Shown: one piece after another, positions 1-7,932 of the stretch
Position numbering within the stretch: position 1 is the stretch's first letter
How the letters are laid out: each line of letters starts with the position of its first letter
Source: RECM01 sp047921215
GTDB taxonomy: Bacteria; Bacteroidota; Rhodothermia; Balneolales; Cyclonatronaceae
Length of the DNA: 64,000 nt
Direction: 5' to 3'
NCBI GenBank assembly: GCA_047921215.1
Contig: JBLRWO010000014.1
Span: forward strand, 1 to 64,000
Made by a program: the position numbers and the translations under genes
The notes under the pieces: model-generated
What the model was told of the DNA's origin: nothing
The model's database searches: none
What the model saw: the letters and a program-made list of their open reading frames with translations, nothing else

Positions 1-40
1 GAGTCAAAACCGGGCGAAACACGCTTTATCATGAGCCTGA

Positions 41-3000
41 ATGCTCCATGAGCCGGGAACCATGGCAAGGGTTAAATCAGATCTGCACAGGTTTAAACAC
101 TACAGCGTTATAGCGTGTTTTTTATCGTTGTGCTTGCTTACAAGTGAGACTCTGATCTCACAGCAGCTTTCCTTCCGCCATCTCACCATAGACGACGGTC
201 TCTCCCAAAACGCCGTTTATTCCATTCTGCAGGACAGCCGTGGATTTATGTGGTTTGGAACCAAAGACGGGCTGAACAGATATGACGGCCGGAATTTTGA
301 GGTCTATCAGCACAATCCTTTCGATTCTACCAGTATTTCCGATGCTTTCGTCATGAAATTGTATGAAGACAGCCGTGGCCGGATATGGATCGGTTCAATA
401 TCGGGCGATGTCAATGTATTAGAAAGGGAAACGGAACACTTTTGTAAAATTCCGTTGGAAAAAGAGTCTGGTGAAAACGTAACAACCAACGAAATTACGG
501 ACTTTGCAGAGGGACCGGATGGTACTATCTGGATAGCGACCAAGGGCGACGGGCTGATTCAAATCCTGGTTGATGACCAAAACGGTTGCAATTATGCTTA
601 CAGGCAATATTTACACGAACCGGCTAACGACCGGAGCCTGATCAGTAACCGGGTCGGTAATCTGTTTTTTGATGAACATCAAACATTCTGGATTGGTACT
701 GAGGAAGGTCTCAGTCAATTTCATGAAAGCAGTGCGTCATTTACCCGATCCGTATTTGAAACCAGGCACCCTGATTCACCCACAAGCTCGGGTGAATACA
801 AAATTACATCCATGCATGTTAGCCGTGCCGGTGATTTTTGGATCGGGGCCCAAAGCGGTCTTGTGAAATTTGACCGGTATTCCGGCAACTATGAGTTCTA
901 TCCAAATCAATATGAAGTGTTCGAATATGGCTGGGGGAGTATTAATCATGTGGTTGAAGATCATGAAGGCATGCTTTGGCTGGGAACAGCCGCGGGATTG
1001 ATGCGGTTTGATCCGACAACGAAACACTACATCTATTACCGGCACGACCCGGTAAATTCTCAATCCCTCAGTTTTAACATCATCTCCAGTCTTCTGATAG
1101 ACAAAACCGGCGTTCTGTGGATTGGAACATCGGGGCATGGAATAAACCACCTCGATTTTAAAGCGAACCGGTTTCAAACACTTGTCAGAACCCCGGATGC
1201 CTCTTCGCGGATTACAGGTTTCAGTATCCGCTCTCTTCTTGAGGACAACTCCGGATATGTCTGGATCAGCGCTGATGTACTCTATCGCTGGAACCGGGAA
1301 ACAGGAGAATTGAATAGTTATGAAACCACCTCCGATCTGGTAGATAATTTCGGAAATACGGATGCCTATTCCATGATCCAGGCTTCAGACGGGTTGCTTT
1401 GGTTTGCAACATCCCAGGGTTTATTCCGGCACAATCCGGTTACCAATCAAAACAGGCTGTATAAACATTCTCCGGGAAATGAAACCGGCCTGCTTTACCA
1501 GGAAGTCAATGCTGTTTTTGAAGCAAGGGATAACTCCATCTGGATTGCAACGCACAACTACTTCAGCAGATTGACAGATGATCAGGAAGGTACTTTTCAG
1601 CACTACCGGTTCCAGCCATCGGATTACTCAATTGGAATAGCAAGACCGGTTATTATTCAGGATGTGGATGGGGTGTTCTGGCTTGGAACGGCTGACGGCC
1701 TGGTACGTTTTGATCCCGGCAGTGAAACATTTTCAACATTTAAAAACAATCCGGGTCAATACAACAGCCTTAGCCATAATCACATAAAATCAATTCTTGA
1801 AGATCCGGTTCAGCCTGAACAATATCTCTGGATTGGCACCTCCGGCGGTCTCAATAAGTTCAATTACAGAACCGGAACATTTGAACACTTCACGTTGCAA
1901 AACGGTCTTCCGAATGAAGTTGTTTATGGAATTCTGCCCGATGAAGACGGCAATCTGTGGCTGAGCACAAACAAGGGACTGTCCAGGTTCAATCCGGAAG
2001 CAGAAACTTTTCGAAATTTCGATGTTTTTGACGGGCTCCAGAGCAATGAATTCAATACCGGGGCATACTTCAGAAGTGAAAGCGGGGAGCTGTTCTTTGG
2101 GGGATTACAGGGCCTTAACTATTTTTTCCCCAATGCAATTCAGGAGAATCCACATGTGCCTCCGGTTGTTTTGACAGGTTTACGTGTCGGAAACCGCAAC
2201 ATCACAAATAAAACAGATTCAGATCTTTTAAAAACCTCCCTGCCTGAACTGAAAGAAATTACATTTTCCCACAAGGACGATGTGATCACGTTTGAATTTG
2301 CGGCACTTGACTATTCCGCTCCGCAGAAAAACCGGTATGCATATAAACTTGAGGGATATAACGACAACTGGATTGATGCAGGTAATCTTGGAACGGCAAC
2401 CTACACAAACCTTCCTCATGGCAGTTATACACTCCGTGTTAGAGGATCTAATAACGATGGTGTCTGGAATGAGGCTGGCCTGGCCATTGCCGTCATTGTT
2501 ACCCCCCCCTGGTGGCGAACCTGGTGGGCATACCTCATGTATGCCGTTCTGTTTTTAAACGGGCTTTATTTGCTGAGACGCTATGAACTGAATCGTTTCA
2601 ACCTGAAAAATCAGCTGAAGCTTGAAAGAGTTGAAACAGATTCACTCAGAAATCTGGATCAGCTAAAATCCCATTTCTTTGCCAATATCTCTCATGAATT
2701 CCGAACACCGCTCACACTGATTGTCGGGCAGATAGAAACGCTGCTTGATTCTGAGGATGACCGAACCAAAAAAAAGAAACTGGCATCCGTGAACAGCAAT
2801 GCGGAACAGCTTCTTGCACTCATAAATCAGTTACTGGATTTGTCCAAACTTGAAGCGGGCAAGATGGAATTATTTCCGGAAAAGCAGAATCTCGTTTCGT
2901 TTTTGAAGAATCAGCTGTTCTCGTTTGAATCACTTTCGGATGCAAAAAATATCGTTCTGAATTTTTCATCATCCAGGACCATCATTCCTGTTAACTTTGA

Positions 3001-4201
3001 TGCCGAAAAAATGGAACGGGTGTTTATTAACCTGTTTTCGAATGCCATCAAATTTACGGATCCCGGCGGGCGAATTGATGTAGCTGTTGAAATACCGGAA
3101 TCAGATAGTGTTGAAATAAGGGTCAGGGATTCCGGAATCGGCATAGCAAAAGACCGGCTACCATACGTATTTGACCGCTTTTATCAGGTTGATCCAACCA
3201 ACACCCGAAACTATGATGGAACGGGAATCGGCCTGTCGCTGGTAAATGAGTTAATTGCACTTCACAACGGTACGATTGAAGCGAAAAGCGAGGTAGGGGT
3301 GGGTTCCGAATTTATCATCCGGCTTCCGTTTGATGGAGATGATGCCACGTCAGAACATCATCCGGTATTAAAAGAACAGGTACCCGTTGAGGCAGATTCA
3401 TCTTCAAAGCCACTTCCGGATTTCGAATTATTACTCTCTGATCACGACGAAATCATACTGATTGTGGAGGATAATGCAGACGTACGGACATTCATCCGCG
3501 AGCAGCTCAGTGAGAAGTATAAAATTCTGGAAGCCGCCAATGGCCGCGAGGGCATTGCCGTGTCGCAGGGTACCATCCCGGACTTGATCATAACCGACTT
3601 GATGATGCCCGAAATGGACGGCTATGAGTTCAGTGAGAAGATCCGGAGTGACGAAAAAACCAGCCATATTCCGATCATCATGCTTACGGCAAAAGCCGGC
3701 CTCGACCCGAAAATCGAGGGGCTGGAAGCGGGAATTGACGCTTACCTGAACAAACCGTTTCATATTAAAGAACTTCGCACCACGGTCAGAACACTCATTC
3801 AGCAGAGAAAGACCTTAAAGAAGCAGTTCAGTAATGCCACATACTTTAAACCCTCGGTAATTGCGAAGAGTACCGTAGATCAAAGCTTTCTCGGGAAAGC
3901 CATTGAGATGATCGACAAACACATCTGTGAGGAAGATTACCGGGTGGAACATTTTGCTGAATCGCTGAATATGAGCGTCTCCCAGCTCAACAGAAAACTC
4001 AATGCCCTGGTCGGGCAACCGGCAGGAAATTTTATCCGGTCTGTACGTCTTCAGCGCTCGGCTGAACTTCTGAACCAAACCGACAAAACAATCGCCGAGA
4101 TCTGTTACGAGGTCGGTTTTAATGACCATGCATATTTCTCCCGTGCTTTCAGGAAACAGTTTGGCAAAAGCCCGTCTGCGTTCAGGAAAATTTCCATATG
4201 A
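41..4201 (+). CDS. Hybrid two-component sensor kinase/response regulator with AraC output (HTCS)
   Basis: One-protein signalling system: a periplasmic ligand sensor, a kinase, a receiver and a DNA-binding output. Seen in order: a signal/anchor hydrophobic stretch (about residues 23-41); about 680 residues of two-component propeller repeats with recurrent W-I-G-T and DxxGxLW motifs; a Y_Y_Y domain (about 740-815); a transmembrane segment (about 822-848); HisKA with SHEFRTP, phospho-His near H885; HATPase_c with DSGIGI and GTGIGLSL; a receiver with VEDNADV and phospho-Asp near D1186 (TDLMMPEMDG); and a C-terminal AraC HTH (about 1285-1386). Every catalytic motif is intact. In Bacteroidota this class usually senses oligosaccharides and activates nearby polysaccharide-utilisation genes. 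No SusC/SusD pair is visible here, so the ligand is unknown. A second ATG at 62 is an equally possible start. The following gene is separated by a repeat-containing gap. Confidence 0.95.
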   Translation: MLHEPGTMARVKSDLHRFKHYSVIACFLSLCLLTSETLISQQLSFRHLTIDDGLSQNAVYSILQDSRGFMWFGTKDGLNRYDGRNFEVYQHNPFDSTSISDAFVMKLYEDSRGRIWIGSISGDVNVLERETEHFCKIPLEKESGENVTTNEITDFAEGPDGTIWIATKGDGLIQILVDDQNGCNYAYRQYLHEPANDRSLISNRVGNLFFDEHQTFWIGTEEGLSQFHESSASFTRSVFETRHPDSPTSSGEYKITSMHVSRAGDFWIGAQSGLVKFDRYSGNYEFYPNQYEVFEYGWGSINHVVEDHEGMLWLGTAAGLMRFDPTTKHYIYYRHDPVNSQSLSFNIISSLLIDKTGVLWIGTSGHGINHLDFKANRFQTLVRTPDASSRITGFSIRSLLEDNSGYVWISADVLYRWNRETGELNSYETTSDLVDNFGNTDAYSMIQASDGLLWFATSQGLFRHNPVTNQNRLYKHSPGNETGLLYQEVNAVFEARDNSIWIATHNYFSRLTDDQEGTFQHYRFQPSDYSIGIARPVIIQDVDGVFWLGTADGLVRFDPGSETFSTFKNNPGQYNSLSHNHIKSILEDPVQPEQYLWIGTSGGLNKFNYRTGTFEHFTLQNGLPNEVVYGILPDEDGNLWLSTNKGLSRFNPEAETFRNFDVFDGLQSNEFNTGAYFRSESGELFFGGLQGLNYFFPNAIQENPHVPPVVLTGLRVGNRNITNKTDSDLLKTSLPELKEITFSHKDDVITFEFAALDYSAPQKNRYAYKLEGYNDNWIDAGNLGTATYTNLPHGSYTLRVRGSNNDGVWNEAGLAIAVIVTPPWWRTWWAYLMYAVLFLNGLYLLRRYELNRFNLKNQLKLERVETDSLRNLDQLKSHFFANISHEFRTPLTLIVGQIETLLDSEDDRTKKKKLASVNSNAEQLLALINQLLDLSKLEAGKMELFPEKQNLVSFLKNQLFSFESLSDAKNIVLNFSSSRTIIPVNFDAEKMERVFINLFSNAIKFTDPGGRIDVAVEIPESDSVEIRVRDSGIGIAKDRLPYVFDRFYQVDPTNTRNYDGTGIGLSLVNELIALHNGTIEAKSEVGVGSEFIIRLPFDGDDATSEHHPVLKEQVPVEADSSSKPLPDFELLLSDHDEIILIVEDNADVRTFIREQLSEKYKILEAANGREGIAVSQGTIPDLIITDLMMPEMDGYEFSEKIRSDEKTSHIPIIMLTAKAGLDPKIEGLEAGIDAYLNKPFHIKELRTTVRTLIQQRKTLKKQFSNATYFKPSVIAKSTVDQSFLGKAIEMIDKHICEEDYRVEHFAESLNMSVSQLNRKLNALVGQPAGNFIRSVRLQRSAELLNQTDKTIAEICYEVGFNDHAYFSRAFRKQFGKSPSAFRKISI

Positions 4202-4209
4202 TTCTCCAT

Positions 4210-4460
4210 CACAGCCCGGATTGACCTGATAATCGCGTGGGCTGAACAAAAATTAAGGATTCTGTTGATGCAGCGTTCTGCATACCTGCCAAGGTTAAGC
4301 ACTGTAGCCGGTGGCTAAAGATCACAGCCCGGATTGCAGGTGATCCGGTTCTATGACCGAAAAGTCCTAATAATTGCGTGGTTTGTACAAGAGTTCAGAA
4401 ATCTGTTGATGTAGCTTTTATTGCACCTGCTGAAGATAAGCACTGAGGCCGGTGACTCAA
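4210..4460 (+). repeat. Two diverged tandem copies of an intergenic repeat
   Basis: Copy A (about 4210-4322) and copy B (about 4323-4460) both begin CACAGCCCGGATTG. They then share TAAT-C/T-GCGTGG, CTGTTGATG-C/T-AGC and AAGCACTG-N-AGCCGGTG in the same order, with copy B carrying about 25 extra bases near its start. Identity over the shared 90 bases is roughly 70 percent by eye. A related core (AATTGCGCGG followed by TAGTACAAG) occurs near 54255, in front of the FIST cluster. I see no open reading frame and do not recognise the family. Confidence 0.6.
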
Positions 4461-4484
4461 TTCAAACCGTTAACAAATAATATT

Positions 4485-5429
4485 ATGAAAACAGCAGGCA
4501 TCATTGGCGGGTCGGGGTATATCGGCAGTTACGTAACCCAAAAATTCCTTGATGAGGGCTTTACGGTTAAGGTTTCGGCCAGAGATATCGCAAAGAAAAA
4601 GAAGTACCGGCATCTTGAAAAACTGGGGAATGCGCATAACCTCAGCATTCATCCTGTAGATATGAGGGATCTCGAATCGGTGCGGGCATTTATTAACGGA
4701 TGTGATATTGTGGTTCACGGTGGTACTCCGTTTCAGCTGGATGTAAAAGACCCGGCAAGTGAACTGTTTGAACCCACCATTAAAGGCACCGGGAATTTTC
4801 TGGAGGTTATTCATGATTCGGCCTCAGTAAAAAGAGTGGTGATCATCGCTTCTGTTGCTGCATTTAATACGGGCTACCCAATGCCGGTTGAGGGCCGCCC
4901 GGCTGATTATCTTTACACCGAAACCGATGAGCCGCATCTCAATACAGAGGGGCATCCTTATGCCCAGGCCAAATACTATGCTGACCAGGCCGTTCAGAAG
5001 TTTGTGACTGATCATCCGGATTCCAACGTCGAAGTTGTGAGTGTGTATCCCGTTGGGGTGATGGGGCCTGCACTGTCGAATCGTGAAGATTCAACCTCTG
5101 TGGGGCTTCAATATTTATTCAAAAACAGGATTGCCCCCAATCCATTTGTTCAAATGCTCTATGACAACGACATGGAATTTGCCATTGTGGATGTCCGGGA
5201 TGTGGCTGAGGCCATTTATAAAGCAGCGACCATCGGCGGGCTCCATGGAAAGAACTATTACCTGAGTAATGAAAGCTGGAAAGTGTCGGACATCTCAAGG
5301 ATGCTGAATAATGAGCCGGTTCATGAAAAACCGAGATTCGTGTACAGCGGAAAAAATGCCGAGCGGGATTTGGGAATAGCGTTCAGGCCGGCTTCAGTGT
5401 CTTTTCATGATTATGCAGCAGGCAGTTAG
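4485..5429 (+). CDS. Extended SDR, NAD(P)-dependent epimerase/dehydrogenase-like protein
   Basis: A Rossmann-fold short-chain dehydrogenase of the extended/atypical type, about 314 residues. The N-terminus shows the nucleotide-binding glycine motif GIIGGSGYIG. Further on come DVVHGGTPF-like and VVIIASVAAF strands and a YAQAK motif that supplies the catalytic Tyr and Lys. The late segment DVRDVAEAIYKA is typical of dihydroflavonol-reductase and epimerase relatives acting on NDP-sugars, aldehydes or ketones; the substrate cannot be told. An in-frame ATG at 4452 would add 11 residues. I prefer 4485 because the Rossmann strand begins immediately after it. It stands alone between the hybrid regulator and the DUF3500 gene, in the same orientation. 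Confidence 0.85.
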   Translation: MKTAGIIGGSGYIGSYVTQKFLDEGFTVKVSARDIAKKKKYRHLEKLGNAHNLSIHPVDMRDLESVRAFINGCDIVVHGGTPFQLDVKDPASELFEPTIKGTGNFLEVIHDSASVKRVVIIASVAAFNTGYPMPVEGRPADYLYTETDEPHLNTEGHPYAQAKYYADQAVQKFVTDHPDSNVEVVSVYPVGVMGPALSNREDSTSVGLQYLFKNRIAPNPFVQMLYDNDMEFAIVDVRDVAEAIYKAATIGGLHGKNYYLSNESWKVSDISRMLNNEPVHEKPRFVYSGKNAERDLGIAFRPASVSFHDYAAGS

Positions 5430-5537
5430 AACTTCAAATAAACCCAAATGACATTGAGTCATTAGACAAATAACATCAATCGTATTGGTGATTTGCCGAT
5501 GTTGGGCATCATTTATGATCAAAAACATTTTCGAAAA

Positions 5538-6554
5538 ATGAAAAAAATATCCCTCATAGCATTGTCTATATCATTATCACTTGGCTTTATTGGCTTGATT
5601 GGTAATAATCCAACAATACGATTTTTGGAATCCCTGGAAGGTGAGCAATTAAGCCGTCTTATAATGCCTTTCGATGACATGTCGAGAAAGGATTGGCACT
5701 ATTTACCAGGGAAGATGTGGCCGAGAACCGGGTTAAAACTTGATGAACTTAATGACAATCAGAAAGTGCGTTTTTCACAGATGCTCCAGTCATTCTTAAG
5801 TAAGCCGGGGTACGAAAAGACTCAGAAAATTATGGAATTGGAAAATGTTCTGGTTGAATTGGGAGGTGATCCCGGTTTCAGGGATGCCGGAGCTTACTTT
5901 ATTGCTGTCTATGGAAATCCCGTAACCGACAGCCTTTGGGCGTGGTCGTTTGAAGGTCACCATTTGTCATTGAATTTTACCGTCTCAAACGGAAAATTAT
6001 CGGTTGCACCACGATTCTTTGGAGCAAGTCCGGCTACTGTGCCGGAGGGCAGCAGAAAAGGTGAAAGGACATTGGACCGCGAAGAGGATCTTGCCCTGGA
6101 ACTGATCAACGCACTTTCCGACCAGCAAAGGGAGGAGGCCATTATTCAGAATGTTCCCTTTGCGGATATCGTCACAACAAATGCCACCGAAGTTGGCCCT
6201 TTAAGGCCTGCAGGTATTGAAGCAACTACATTAAATTCCAGGCAAAAGGATTTGTTAAACCTACTCATAAATGAGTATCTGAGTTCAATCCCCGGGAATC
6301 TTGCCCTGGAACGTGAGAGAAGGATTAATGAGGAAGAATTCGATGAAATACGTTTTGGCTGGGCGGGTGCACTGGAAAAAGGACAAGCGCATTACTACAG
6401 GATTCAGGGAAAAACCTTTCTGATTGAGTTCGACAACACCCAGAATAATGCCAATCACATTCATACAGTGTGGCGGGATTTTGATGGAGACTTTGGAAGA
6501 GATTTAATCAGAGAACATTACCATAACTCAAGTCATCACAGCAGGAAAGAATAA
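5538..6554 (+). CDS. DUF3500 family exported protein
   Basis: About 338 residues, beginning with a signal-peptide-like stretch (MKKISLIALSISLSLGFIGL). The mature part has features I associate with the DUF3500 family: a DMSRKDWHYLPG segment near the start, AWSFEGHHLSLNFT in the middle, and a C-terminal EFDNTQNNANHIHTVWRDF followed by a His-rich tail. The family is secreted or periplasmic in many Bacteroidota and has no established reaction. The conserved His/Asp/Asn near the end suggest, without proving, a metal or ligand site. An upstream in-frame ATG at 5493 exists, but the start at 5538 puts the signal peptide at the N-terminus. No operon partner is evident. Confidence 0.8.
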   Translation: MKKISLIALSISLSLGFIGLIGNNPTIRFLESLEGEQLSRLIMPFDDMSRKDWHYLPGKMWPRTGLKLDELNDNQKVRFSQMLQSFLSKPGYEKTQKIMELENVLVELGGDPGFRDAGAYFIAVYGNPVTDSLWAWSFEGHHLSLNFTVSNGKLSVAPRFFGASPATVPEGSRKGERTLDREEDLALELINALSDQQREEAIIQNVPFADIVTTNATEVGPLRPAGIEATTLNSRQKDLLNLLINEYLSSIPGNLALERERRINEEEFDEIRFGWAGALEKGQAHYYRIQGKTFLIEFDNTQNNANHIHTVWRDFDGDFGRDLIREHYHNSSHHSRKE

Positions 6555-6754
6555 AAACAATGCCTGGCAACGTTAGCTCAAACAAACACCGCGCCGTTAT
6601 AGTGTTTAACAAGAAACACTTTGTATATAATCAGGGTCTGAGAATCAAACACTGTAAAGAATGGAGTGCCACGTACAATATCAAATTTTTCAGCAGCATA
6701 CACTTCAGTACTGCAGGTGATTTCCTTAACGAACCATTGATTGATTAAAAGCAA

Positions 6755-7927
6755 ATGGAAGTATGTAATATTGGCATCATCGGTTACGGCGGATTTGGAA
6801 CATTCCTGCACAATGCATGGAGCAGACTTGACAATGTGCGCATCACGGCCATCTCGGATCCAATGACCGAAAAGCTTCAAGGGCTAAACGCAATAAATAC
6901 ATGTGCTGACTGGCGCGATTTGATCCGGGATCCGGACATATCCCTCGTGGCCATTGTTACCGAGCCAGCTACGCACAAAATAATTGCGACAGCCTGCATG
7001 GAAGCAGGCAAACACGTGCTCATCGAAAAACCCCTTGCCATTACGCTTTCCGATGCGAAAAAGATTATTCAGGTCCGCGATCAGACCAACACCGTCGCTG
7101 CCATTGATTTTATCATGCGCTTCAACCCGCTTCTGCAGGCGATCCGCCATTTCAGCCAACAGGGCATTTTTGGACGGCTGCGCCGGGTAGATGTTGAAAA
7201 TTATGCCCAGGATGAGCAGCTGCCACCAGAACACTGGTTTTGGAATCCTGACCGATCCGGAGGCATTCTCATCGAACACGCGGTACACTTTATTGACCTT
7301 GTGCACTTTTTAGCTCCTGCAAACGTAGTGGCGGTCAATGGTTTAAAACACAGTCGAAATCCACAGCAGGAAGATCAGATTATGGCCAATGTGCTCTATG
7401 AAGGCGGGCTGATCGCTACACACTACCATTCATTTGCTCGTCCCGGCATTTTTGAAGCCACGACCATAAAACTTGCCTATGATCTCGCCGATATAGAACT
7501 GCATGGATGGATACCCCTTTGGGCAGATGTGAAAGCGCTCGTCAATACGAAGAACAAACAAACCCTGCTGTCGAACCCGTTTTTTGAATACACCGGTTCT
7601 GTGCCAATCGGGCAGGCTAATGACGAATCCAGGCCTGCCGGGCGGGGAGGAACGGATAATCAAAATCAATCGGTCATGCGATTTATACATTCTGGCGGCA
7701 TCCGCTATGAGGCTGATGAGATTGTAACAGGCGTTCTGCAACCGGGCCGAACCAAGCAGGACGTTTACACCAGCTGTGTCCAGGATTCTTTGCTCGATGT
7801 GCTTAAAAAAATCGGGCACCCCGGCCACATGCTTTCCGCCGGCCTCGAAACAGGGATATCAAGCCTTGAAGTGGCCGTTCGTGCCACCGAATCGGCAAAA
7901 CATTGCCATTTTACTCTGGTTAACTAA
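6755..7927 (+). CDS. Gfo/Idh/MocA family oxidoreductase
   Basis: A 390-residue NAD(P)-dependent oxidoreductase. The N-terminal Rossmann domain carries GIIGYGGFG, and the EKPLA motif near residue 93 positions the nicotinamide. The C-terminal alpha/beta domain contains the HAVHFIDLVHFL helix that contributes active-site His and Asp residues in this family. Such enzymes oxidise or reduce sugar or inositol hydroxyls, or cleave glycosides through a keto intermediate. The stop lies 5 bases before the possible TTG start of the propeller-PHP gene, so the two are probably cotranscribed. The substrate is unknown. The 200 bases upstream contain only a weak 62-codon frame that I do not believe is coding. 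Confidence 0.88.
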   Translation: MEVCNIGIIGYGGFGTFLHNAWSRLDNVRITAISDPMTEKLQGLNAINTCADWRDLIRDPDISLVAIVTEPATHKIIATACMEAGKHVLIEKPLAITLSDAKKIIQVRDQTNTVAAIDFIMRFNPLLQAIRHFSQQGIFGRLRRVDVENYAQDEQLPPEHWFWNPDRSGGILIEHAVHFIDLVHFLAPANVVAVNGLKHSRNPQQEDQIMANVLYEGGLIATHYHSFARPGIFEATTIKLAYDLADIELHGWIPLWADVKALVNTKNKQTLLSNPFFEYTGSVPIGQANDESRPAGRGGTDNQNQSVMRFIHSGGIRYEADEIVTGVLQPGRTKQDVYTSCVQDSLLDVLKKIGHPGHMLSAGLETGISSLEVAVRATESAKHCHFTLVN

Positions 7928-7932
7928 ACAAA

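Noticed and set aside
41..4201. A polysaccharide-utilisation locus next to the hybrid regulator
   Set aside because: No SusC/SusD-like genes or glycoside hydrolases lie beside it in the window.
4210..4460. Integron attC sites
   Set aside because: A GTTAAGC-like box is present in one copy, but no paired RYYYAAC box or cassette structure is found and no integrase is nearby.
6560..6748. 62-codon frame between the DUF3500 and Gfo/Idh genes
   Set aside because: No recognisable motif, poor codon pattern and a competing frame on the other strand; treated as non-coding.
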